A DNA stretch of 7,673 bases from assembly GCA_021786915.1 (NCBI GenBank), contig JAJYMP010000117.1, positions 1-7,673 of the forward strand. The letters run 5' to 3'. Source of the DNA: Chloroflexota bacterium. GTDB taxonomy: Bacteria > Chloroflexota > Limnocylindria > Limnocylindrales > CSP1-4. The notes below the pieces were generated by a model that searched no databases, had not been told where the DNA came from, and saw only the letters and a list, made by a program, of their open reading frames with translations. The position numbers and the translations under genes were made by a program. This document shows, one piece after another, positions 1-4,456 of this stretch; positions within the stretch are counted from its first letter, which is position 1, and every line of letters begins with the position of its first letter.

Positions 1-657
1 GGGGCGCGGCTCCACGCCCGGGCGCGGGGCGAGGAGACGGAGCAGTTCCGGCCGCGCCGCGCCGCGGAGCGGATGGCGCTGGGGTTGCCGCTGGACCCGC
101 CCGCGGAGGGGCTCGACGCGCTGCGGTTCGTGCTCCGTCGGCTGGCGGCGACGCTCGCCGACCAGCTGGCGGCGCGGGGCCAGGCGGCGGGGCTGGCGCG
201 CCTCGCGATCACCCACGACCTGGCGTTCGCGCGACGGGGGACGCCGTCGGAGCTCCGCCTCGAGCAGCGGTTCCCCGAGCCCACCGCGGACGCCGAGGCG
301 ATCGAGCGGCTGCTGTTCGCGCGCCTCGAGGGGTCGCCGCCGCCGGCTGCCGTGGCACGCCTGGAGCTCGAGCTCGGGCTGGTCGATTCGGCGCGCGGCC
401 AGCAGCTTCCGCTGTTCACGCCCCAGGCCGCTCGCGGGGCGCGCCTGGAGTGGCAGCTGGCCCGGCTCGCGATCGCGTTCGGGGCGGATCGGGTCCGACG
501 CGTGGAGGTGGGCGATCCGGAGGCGCCGCTCGCCGAGGAGCGCTGGGCGTGGCTGCCGGTGGCAGGCACTGACGTGACCGGAAGGCCAGCCGGAGGGCTC
601 ACCCGCGTCGACCGACCCGGCATTAGGCCGTCCGCGGCGACAGGACCTGCCCGATGA
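1..657 (+). CDS. imuB: ImuB-like Y-family polymerase homologue, C-terminal part
   Basis: The frame is open from the left edge, so only the last 218 residues are present; the catalytic-type fingers/palm region lies outside. The visible part matches the little-finger-like and C-terminal regions of the ImuB family: an ERMALGLPLDPP segment near residues 24-34, then a helical stretch (40-60), then beta-rich sequence. At residues 135-139 (bases 403-417) is QLPLF, a textbook beta-clamp-binding pentapeptide. A comparable clamp motif is known in mycobacterial ImuB. In that family ImuB is a polymerase-like adaptor bringing DnaE2 to the sliding clamp for mutagenic lesion bypass. The stop overlaps the start of the next gene (ATGA at 654-657), indicating translational coupling. 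That DUF6504-type neighbour and dnaE2 3.5 kb downstream support the assignment. It could instead be an active DinB-type Pol IV; the missing N-terminus prevents checking the catalytic acidic residues. Confidence 0.75.
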   Translation, partial: GARLHARARGEETEQFRPRRAAERMALGLPLDPPAEGLDALRFVLRRLAATLADQLAARGQAAGLARLAITHDLAFARRGTPSELRLEQRFPEPTADAEAIERLLFARLEGSPPPAAVARLELELGLVDSARGQQLPLFTPQAARGARLEWQLARLAIAFGADRVRRVEVGDPEAPLAEERWAWLPVAGTDVTGRPAGGLTRVDRPGIRPSAATGPAR

Positions 658-902
658 CCCGCCTGCTGCGTGAGCATCCGCCCGTGGACGCCGAGCTCGA
701 TGACGCCGGCTGCCTCGTCGCGATCAGCTGGAACGGCCGCCGCGAGCCCGTCGAGGTCTGCAACCGCTGGCGCGTGGAGGAGTCCTGGTGGCGCGAGCCT
801 ATCGCGCGCGACTACTTCAAGGTCGTCGGCCCGACTTGGCTGGCGCTCGTCTACCGGGATCGCATCGCCGGGACGTGGCACCTGGAGCGCCTGTACGACT
901 GA
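654..902 (+). CDS. DUF6504-type small protein of the ImuB/DnaE2 cassette
   Basis: This encodes 82 residues. It starts at the ATG overlapping the imuB stop by four bases and ends TGA at 900-902. The sequence is rich in Trp, Arg and acidic residues, with RWRVEESWWRE (about residues 38-48), DYFKV (53-57) and a C-terminal YRDR...W.LERLYD. This pattern is typical of the DUF6504 small proteins found beside imuB and dnaE2 in high-GC bacteria. No membrane segment or signal peptide is visible. The family's biochemical role is not established; position and coupling suggest it works with, or is co-expressed with, the SOS mutasome. A hairpin ten bases after the stop probably ends the transcript, so dnaE2 is not read from this operon. 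The family call is from recognition of the motif pattern and was not searched. Confidence 0.8.
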   Translation: MTRLLREHPPVDAELDDAGCLVAISWNGRREPVEVCNRWRVEESWWREPIARDYFKVVGPTWLALVYRDRIAGTWHLERLYD

Positions 903-911
903 GGCCCATCT

Positions 912-948
912 TCGCCCGCGCCCAGGCCTTCGGCCTGAACCAGGGCGA
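912..948 (+). terminator. Two-tier hairpin after the imuB/DUF6504 operon
   Basis: Ten bases past the DUF6504 stop is an inner perfect stem CAGGCC-TTC-GGCCTG (923-937). It is enclosed, after symmetrical 5-base internal loops, by an outer perfect stem TCGCCC/GGGCGA (912-917 with 943-948). No T-run follows, so if it terminates transcription it does so without the classical U-tract, as is common in very GC-rich genomes. Confidence 0.5.
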
Positions 949-1087
949 GCACGAGGCACGAGCACGAACAGGCCCATGAGCGGGGGCCGCGAATGGCGGC
1001 GACCGGTCCGGAGGACCGAGGGTCGAGAGGGGTGCGCCGGTCGTGGGCCGGGTCGCGCGTGCGATCCGGGACGCCAGTTGGGGGCCG

Positions 1088-1210
1088 TCAGCGGATGGCG
1101 GGCGACCCGAGCGCAATCGAGGTGACGAGCAGCACGAGCAACACCGCGAGGACGAGTGCGAGCGCACCCAGGTCTCGCCGTCGACTTGTCTGCACCGGCA
1201 CCACCCCCAT
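1088..1210 (-). CDS. Candidate 40-residue single-pass membrane micro-protein
   Basis: On the minus strand from an ATG at 1210-1208 to TGA at 1090-1088 lies a 40-residue frame. It has a short polar N-terminus with an Arg triplet (residues 10-12, RRR), an uninterrupted Leu/Val/Ala helix (about 15-34), and a short tail ending PAIR. The arginines before the helix predict an N-in, C-out orientation. GGGGAG is too close (2 bases) to the ATG but well placed (8 bases) for the GTG at codon 3, so the true start may be codon 3 or 4. The peptide resembles the neighbouring micro-protein at 1381-1479 in design: an R-x-D pair, a Leu/Val helix, then S-I. No family recognised. Chance is a real alternative in such GC-rich DNA. 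The flanking stretches 903-1087 and 1211-1380 show only hairpins. Confidence 0.5.
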   Translation of the reverse strand: MGVVPVQTSRRRDLGALALVLAVLLVLLVTSIALGSPAIR

Positions 1211-1263
1211 CGCTCCCCGGACCGGCTCCAGCCGGTCGCCGGCACCTCAGACGCCGATGGGGG
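1204..1263 (-). promoter_or_regulatory. Nested inverted repeats burying the micro-protein start
   Basis: CCCCCATCG (1204-1212) and CGATGGGGG (1255-1263) are perfect 9-base complements. They enclose an 8-base stem-loop, GACCGGCT/AGCCGGTC, at 1220-1237. Read as minus-strand RNA, the outer stem contains the ATG of the 1088-1210 frame (1210-1208), and the GGGGAG ribosome-binding-like sequence lies just inside it. The leader could therefore hide or expose the start site. No ligand-binding riboswitch family is recognised. Confidence 0.35.
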
Positions 1264-1347
1264 CGATCGTGTTGCGCCCGACAGTTTCAGCGCCGTGACA
1301 ACAGGCGGCCTCCGTCGGGTCGCCTTGGGGGCGGACAGAGCGGTGCC

Positions 1348-1374
1348 GCGCGGCCTGATGCGCGCAGGCGGCGC
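1348..1374 (-). terminator. Hairpin after the lipoprotein/micro-protein operon
   Basis: Six bases beyond the stop of the 1381-1479 gene is a stem of four pairs, one G-G mismatch and five pairs (GCCTG 1353-1357 with CAGGC 1365-1369) around a 7-base loop. No T-run follows on the minus strand, so termination is inferred from position and the stem only. Confidence 0.35.
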
Positions 1375-1380
1375 CAGGAG

Positions 1381-1479
1381 TCAGTGCCTGATCGAACTCA
1401 GGACCAGGATCACGACGAGCGCGACCAGCACCACCGTGAGCACCCCGGCCGCAACGACGTCGCGCGAGCGGACTTCCAT
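1381..1479 (-). CDS. 32-residue single-pass membrane micro-protein
   Basis: The frame runs from an ATG at 1479-1477 to TGA at 1383-1381. A strong Shine-Dalgarno AGGAGG (1493-1488) sits 8 bases upstream, inside the 20-base gap behind the lipoprotein stop. This is the best ribosome binding site in this block and argues that the peptide is made. The protein is a short charged head (MEVRSRD), one Val/Leu/Ala transmembrane helix (about residues 8-29) and the tail SSIRH. Arginines at positions 4 and 6 predict an N-in orientation. It is almost certainly co-transcribed with the lipoprotein and may act with it at the membrane, but nothing shows its function. No family recognised. The nearby 1088-1210 peptide has a similar architecture. 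Confidence 0.7.
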   Translation of the reverse strand: MEVRSRDVVAAGVLTVVLVALVVILVLSSIRH

Positions 1480-1499
1480 CGACCTCTCCTCCTGGTTCG

Positions 1500-2057
1500 T
1501 CAGCCGCCGCCGGCGCACCCGGCGCCGAACAGCACGCTGATCAACGTGGAATCGCCCTGCGGCTTGACGGTGACCTGGGCCTTGCACGCCGGCAGGTCGC
1601 CCTGGACGTCGACCACCCGCGACCCGTCCTCCAGGGCGCTCCCGACGTCCACCTTGGGGAAGCCGGCCGCCAGGAGCGCATCGCGGTACCAGGTCGCGAC
1701 CTCGGACACCGACGCCTTCGACACCCACGCCCCGCTGACGGGCCCGTCGGGCGGAGCGTCGGCCACGGTGGCGGCCGGGAAGACCGGGAACGCCGCCGGC
1801 ACGGCGTCGAGGATCCGGCCCCACGGCGTCTGCGTGGTGCCGACGGGGGTGGCGCCGGGTGCAGACGCCGCCGAGCTGGAGTGCGGCGCCGGCGAGCTCG
1901 TGCCGGGCTCCGTCGCACGCACGGCGGCCGAGGCCGCGGGCGTTCGGGCCGCACTCACCACCGGTGATGCAGCCGGGGTGGCGACCGGCGATCCGGTGCA
2001 GGCGCCGAGCGCAAGCGCGAGGGCCAGCAGGCAGGCAGGGAGGACGGCGGATCGCAT
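1500..2057 (-). CDS. Secreted lipoprotein with Ser/Thr/Ala/Pro linker, unknown function
   Basis: This encodes 185 residues. The start at 2057-2055 gives a canonical lipoprotein signal: an MR head, hydrophobic core (LPACLLALALAL), and lipobox LGAC with Cys20 as the lipidated residue. Residues 21 to about 78 are a low-complexity Ser/Thr/Ala/Pro linker typical of surface lipoproteins crossing a thick wall or envelope. Residues 80-185 look globular, with WYRDALLAAGF, then DGSRVVDVQGD, then two cysteines near the end (LPAC and GAGC) that could form a disulfide. That pattern resembles small unclassified lipoproteins of high-GC bacteria; no enzyme motif is visible. An in-frame ATG 51 codons upstream is rejected because it would bury the signal peptide. 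A -10-like TACGAT six bases before the start suggests a leaderless or nearly leaderless mRNA. The 32-residue membrane protein gene follows 20 bases downstream. Confidence 0.85.
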   Translation of the reverse strand: MRSAVLPACLLALALALGACTGSPVATPAASPVVSAARTPAASAAVRATEPGTSSPAPHSSSAASAPGATPVGTTQTPWGRILDAVPAAFPVFPAATVADAPPDGPVSGAWVSKASVSEVATWYRDALLAAGFPKVDVGSALEDGSRVVDVQGDLPACKAQVTVKPQGDSTLISVLFGAGCAGGG

Positions 2058-2063
2058 GACCGC

Positions 2064-2091
2064 ATCGTAGCCCCCGCGACGCCCCGTGCAA
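2064..2091 (-). promoter_or_regulatory. Promoter of the lipoprotein operon, likely leaderless
   Basis: On the minus strand, TTGCAC (2091-2086) and TACGAT (2069-2064) are separated by 16 bases, a fair sigma-70-type match. Only six bases separate the -10 element from the lipoprotein ATG (2057). Transcription would therefore begin at or next to the start codon, giving a leaderless message. No convincing Shine-Dalgarno sequence is present there. Confidence 0.5.
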
Positions 2092-2095
2092 GAAG

Positions 2096-2125
2096 GGACC
2101 CCCGCCGACGAATCGACGGGGGTCC
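2096..2125 (-). terminator. Strong hairpin terminator upstream of the lipoprotein promoter
   Basis: GGACCCCCG pairs perfectly with CGGGGGTCC; after one mismatch two more pairs follow, around the 6-base loop ACGAAT (12-base arms in total). On the minus strand TTCTT follows at 2094-2090, a short T-rich tail; the plus-strand side has none. It would therefore stop minus-strand transcripts, such as one from the 2227-2358 frame, just before the lipoprotein promoter. Confidence 0.6.
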
Positions 2126-2226
2126 GAGTCACGGTCCGCCGACTGCGAGGAGCCGGTCGGGCCAGGTCGGCGGTCGCCATCGCCTGCGGCCGTCGCCGTG
2201 AGGAGGTCATCTTGGGGACGGCCGGC

Positions 2227-2358
2227 TCAGCCGGCAGAGGTCGCCAGTGCGGGGAGCGCCACGAGGATCAACAGCGCGAGCAGCGCGATCGCCACGGCCC
2301 GACACGCAAGGTCGAGGACGGGCCGGCGGGCGAGGATCTCCTGGAGTTGGGTGACCAC
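2227..2358 (-). CDS. Candidate 43-residue single-pass membrane micro-protein
   Basis: The frame starts at GTG 2358-2356 and ends TGA at 2229-2227. It has a polar head (VTQLQEILARRP), one hydrophobic helix at about residues 18-40 rich in Ala/Leu/Ile, and a short SAG end. No good Shine-Dalgarno sequence precedes the GTG, and the frame stays open far upstream through the HAD gene, so the start is uncertain. Support is the bounded hydrophobic segment, a hairpin GCCGGC-TCA-GCCGGC (2221-2235) over the stop codon, and the terminator-like hairpin downstream at 2096-2125. It is divergent from the HAD gene. Function unknown. It may be a chance frame. Confidence 0.35.
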   Translation of the reverse strand: MVTQLQEILARRPVLDLACRAVAIALLALLILVALPALATSAG

Positions 2359-2455
2359 GCCGCGTGAGACGCGCGAGGCGCTCCGTTGGTTGCGCTCCGG
2401 GCGGCGCTCGCCCGAGCCGATCGTACGGGCTGGCCGGGGCCGAGGAGGCCGCCGA

Positions 2456-2461
2456 TACAAT
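2456..2461 (+). promoter_or_regulatory. -10 element for a leaderless HAD/pentapeptide operon
   Basis: TACAAT, a near-consensus -10 hexamer, ends eight bases before the ATG at 2470, which places the expected transcription start at about the start codon. No Shine-Dalgarno is visible in those eight bases and no clear -35 is seen upstream. This matches leaderless promoters of high-GC bacteria. Confidence 0.5.
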
Positions 2462-2469
2462 CCTCGCTC

Positions 2470-3132
2470 ATGACCGCCCTCGTTCTGCCCCGACGCTTCC
2501 GTGCCGTGCTGTTCGACATGGACGGCCTGCTGGTCGACTCCGAGCCGCTGTGGGCCGAGGCCGAGGCCGAGCTGCTCGAGCGCCACGGCGACCGCCTCAC
2601 CGAGGCCGACCGGGAGGCCAGCCACGGCCGCGCCCTTCCCGACTCCGCCCGCGCCTACTCCAAGCGGCTCGGCGGCATGGACGCGGCGCTCATCGAGGCG
2701 GAGCTGCTTGACCTCATGCGGGCGAAGTACCTCGCCGGCGCACCGCTCCACCGGGGCGCCGCGGAGCTTGTCCAGGCCCTGGTGGGCCGCGTGAGGCTGG
2801 GTGTCGCCACGTCCACCACGACGCCGCTGGTCGAGCTCGCGCTCCGCGGCGCGGGGCTGCTCGACGCGTTCGAGATCGTGGCGTCGGGCTCGGACCTCGG
2901 TGCAGGGAAGCCCGACCCGACCGTGTTCATCGAGGGCTGCCGGCTGCTCTCGACCGACCCGGAGCACGCCATCGCCTTCGAGGATTCGCCGGTGGGCGTC
3001 CAGGCGGCGCGGGCAGCGGGCATGTTCGTCGTGGGCGTGCCCGACCGTCCGGGCGTGGGGCCGGCGCTGATCAGCTCGGGGGCGGACCTGCTGATCGATT
3101 CGCTCGAGGACGTCGTGGTCGAGGGGACCTGA
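2470..3132 (+). CDS. HAD-superfamily hydrolase, beta-phosphoglucomutase-like
   Basis: This 220-residue protein is of normal length for HAD subfamily IA. All four motifs are present: motif I FDMDG with nucleophile D16 and acid/base D18; motif II GVATSTTT with T114; motif III GAGKPDP with K147; motif IV FEDSPVGVQAA with E171 and D172 for Mg2+. The helical cap lies at about residues 20-90. Such enzymes hydrolyse small phosphate esters (sugar phosphates, phosphoglycolate, nucleotides) in the cytosol or isomerise hexose phosphates; the substrate cannot be read from sequence. The start at 2470 fits family starts and lies eight bases after a -10 element; an upstream in-frame ATG at 2386 would add an Arg/Pro-rich tail and is rejected. 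The next gene starts one base after the stop, so the two are translationally coupled. Confidence 0.93.
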   Translation: MTALVLPRRFRAVLFDMDGLLVDSEPLWAEAEAELLERHGDRLTEADREASHGRALPDSARAYSKRLGGMDAALIEAELLDLMRAKYLAGAPLHRGAAELVQALVGRVRLGVATSTTTPLVELALRGAGLLDAFEIVASGSDLGAGKPDPTVFIEGCRLLSTDPEHAIAFEDSPVGVQAARAAGMFVVGVPDRPGVGPALISSGADLLIDSLEDVVVEGT

Positions 3133-3133
3133 G

Positions 3134-3814
3134 GTGGAGGTGATCGGAGGCGCGAAGCCGGCGACGAGGCCGGGCGCACCGCGCGAGGTGGCTCTGCCCG
3201 AGGTGATGACCTCGTTCGCCGGGGCGAGCCTCGAGCCGCATGGCGACTACGATGCCGTCCGGTTCGCCGGCCTCGATCTCGGCGGTCGGGCCGCTGACGA
3301 CGCCGCGTTCCTCGGCTGCCACATCGAGCGGTGCCGGCTCGACGGGGTGTCGATGCGCCGGGTGCGGATCTCCGAGTGCCGGATCGAGGAGCTGGGCGCC
3401 GCGAGCATCGACGCGGCCGACTCGGTCTGGCGCGACACCCTGGTCACGGTCCGGCGAGTCGGCGCGCTGCTCTCGACCGGGGGCTCGTGGACGTCGGTGC
3501 GGGTCCGCGGCGGGCGTCTGGACCTCGTCGACCTCTCAGGCGCGAAGCTCGCCACCGTGGCGTTCGAGGGGTGCGTGATCGGCGAGCTGGACCTGGGCAC
3601 CGTCGAGGCGCGAGACCTGTCGTTCGAGGGCTGCGCGATCGAGCTGCTCGACCTGACCGGGGCGCGCCTCGTCCGCACGGACCTCACGGGCGCCTCGATC
3701 GGCGGGGTCCGCGGCGTCGCCGGGCTTCGCGGCGCGACGCTCACGCCGGCGCAGGTCGCGGACCTCGCCCCGGTGATGGCCGCCCATCTGGGGATCAAGG
3801 TCCGCGAGGCCTGA
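3134..3814 (+). CDS. Pentapeptide-repeat protein
   Basis: This 226-residue protein uses a GTG start with GAGGGG seven bases upstream, one base after the HAD stop. From about residue 42 to 191 it can be written in one unbroken 5-residue register with a hydrophobic or small residue at position i-2 (Val, Cys, Leu, Ala) and Leu/Ile/Phe/Met at i, for example CRLDG, VSMRR, VRISE, VDLSG, AKLAT, VAFEG, ARLVR, TDLTG. That is about 30 pentapeptides, enough for seven coils of a right-handed quadrilateral beta-helix. A C-terminal helix follows (TPAQVADLAPVMAAHLGI). Some members (MfpA, Qnr) mimic DNA and bind gyrase, protecting it from quinolones; most have no known role. This one is degenerate around residues 87-125 and not clearly MfpA-like. 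It ends 7 bases from the convergent GyrI-like gene. Confidence 0.85.
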   Translation: MEVIGGAKPATRPGAPREVALPEVMTSFAGASLEPHGDYDAVRFAGLDLGGRAADDAAFLGCHIERCRLDGVSMRRVRISECRIEELGAASIDAADSVWRDTLVTVRRVGALLSTGGSWTSVRVRGGRLDLVDLSGAKLATVAFEGCVIGELDLGTVEARDLSFEGCAIELLDLTGARLVRTDLTGASIGGVRGVAGLRGATLTPAQVADLAPVMAAHLGIKVREA

Positions 3815-3821
3815 CGCGCGT

Positions 3822-4304
3822 TCAGCCCACCGCGACCGGCACCCTCCTCACCGGGAACTCGACGATCGTCTCGACGCGCTCGGGCGGTGTGGACGGCTCG
3901 CTCAGGTACACCTCCCGCGCCGGGCCGGCGATCGTCAGCCCGTGCTCCGGGATCCACGTCGTCAGCGCGATGTGGGTCGCCTCCACCGTGTCGTACGGCC
4001 CGACGTGCTTCCGGCTCGCGAACGTGCCCGCCGGCAGGTCCACCAGCCGCCACGGGTCGCGCGGCTCGAGCGAGCCGCCCACCGGCGCGCAGATCTCGAT
4101 GTCCATCGGCTCACCCGGCGTCGGCATCGAGTGGTAGATGACGAACGGCGGGCCGGCCGCCTCCGCCTCGGCCGCGCGGATGAGCGCGTACACCTCGCCG
4201 AACGCCTGCCCCAGGGTCGGCCCGATCTGCTCGATGGCGACCGACACGCGCTTCGAGACGACCCGCAGGACGGGCCGGTCGACCACATGGACCGCGTGCT
4301 CCAT
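3822..4304 (-). CDS. GyrI-like / effector-binding domain protein
   Basis: This 160-residue stand-alone protein starts at ATG 4304-4302 with AGGAGG six bases upstream (4316-4311), which decides against the in-frame ATG 13 codons earlier. Typical features of the GyrI-like (BmrR/AraC effector-binding) fold appear in order: an N-terminal strand (VHVVDRPVLRVVS), a helix (about 26-48), PPFVIYH (52-58), DIEICAPVGG (68-77), LPAGTFASRKHVGPYD (90-105), and E131 in REVYLSEP, the position of the conserved ligand-binding glutamate. No DNA-binding domain is attached. Family members bind amphipathic small molecules or, like E. coli SbmC/GyrI, inhibit gyrase. The gene is divergent from dnaE2, with the SOS box about 107 bases from its start. 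It is convergent with the pentapeptide-repeat gene, with no terminator in the 7-base gap. Confidence 0.85.
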   Translation of the reverse strand: MEHAVHVVDRPVLRVVSKRVSVAIEQIGPTLGQAFGEVYALIRAAEAEAAGPPFVIYHSMPTPGEPMDIEICAPVGGSLEPRDPWRLVDLPAGTFASRKHVGPYDTVEATHIALTTWIPEHGLTIAGPAREVYLSEPSTPPERVETIVEFPVRRVPVAVG

Positions 4305-4400
4305 GACACGCCTCCTCACCAAGCCGTCGCAGCTCGCGGGCAACGGCCGCAGGGGCGATCCTCGGGGGGTGATGCGGCGGCCGCCAGAGGCCTTCGGCTC

Positions 4401-4429
4401 TTGCCGATCTAGAACGTCCGTTCTATCCT
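4401..4429 (+). promoter_or_regulatory. dnaE2 promoter
   Basis: TTGCCG (4401-4406) and TATCCT (4424-4429) are separated by exactly 17 bases. Transcription would start near 4436, giving a leader of about 20 bases that includes GGAG (4445-4448), eight bases before the GTG start at 4457. The LexA-type box fills the downstream half of the spacer and touches the -10 element, an arrangement expected for repression. Confidence 0.75.
4411..4424 (+). promoter_or_regulatory. SOS (LexA) box
   Basis: AGAACGTCCGTTCT contains a perfect GAAC-N4-GTTC core flanked by A/T, the LexA operator type known from Bacillus and mycobacteria. It lies between the -35 and -10 of dnaE2, a known SOS gene family, so damage-inducible control is strongly suggested. 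It also lies in the intergenic region shared with the divergent GyrI-like gene, about 107 bases before that start, and could affect it as well. Confidence 0.85.
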
Positions 4430-4456
4430 TCGTCTCCGCCCCCCGGAGACCGACGC

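Noticed and set aside
949..967. Three GCACGA direct repeats after the imuB/DUF6504 operon
   Set aside because: Short, simple and close together; no arms or spacing suggesting a binding site, and similar words are common in this composition.
1004..1018. Perfect 6-base hairpin CGGTCC-GGA-GGACCG as terminator
   Set aside because: No T-run on either side and about 70 bases from the nearest candidate stop codon. Too small to assign in GC-rich DNA.
2096..2125. Part of a tRNA gene (hairpin with ACGAAT loop)
   Set aside because: No GGTTCGA-type T-loop, acceptor stem or anticodon arm at the right distances. The stem is better explained as a terminator.
1500..2210. Longer lipoprotein frame beginning at an ATG at 2210
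   Set aside because: It would add 51 polar residues before the signal peptide and run through the terminator hairpin. The start at 2057 gives a normal lipobox and fits the -10 element.
2386..2469. Upstream start for the HAD protein
   Set aside because: Adds 28 Arg/Pro-rich residues not typical of the family and lies upstream of the -10 element.
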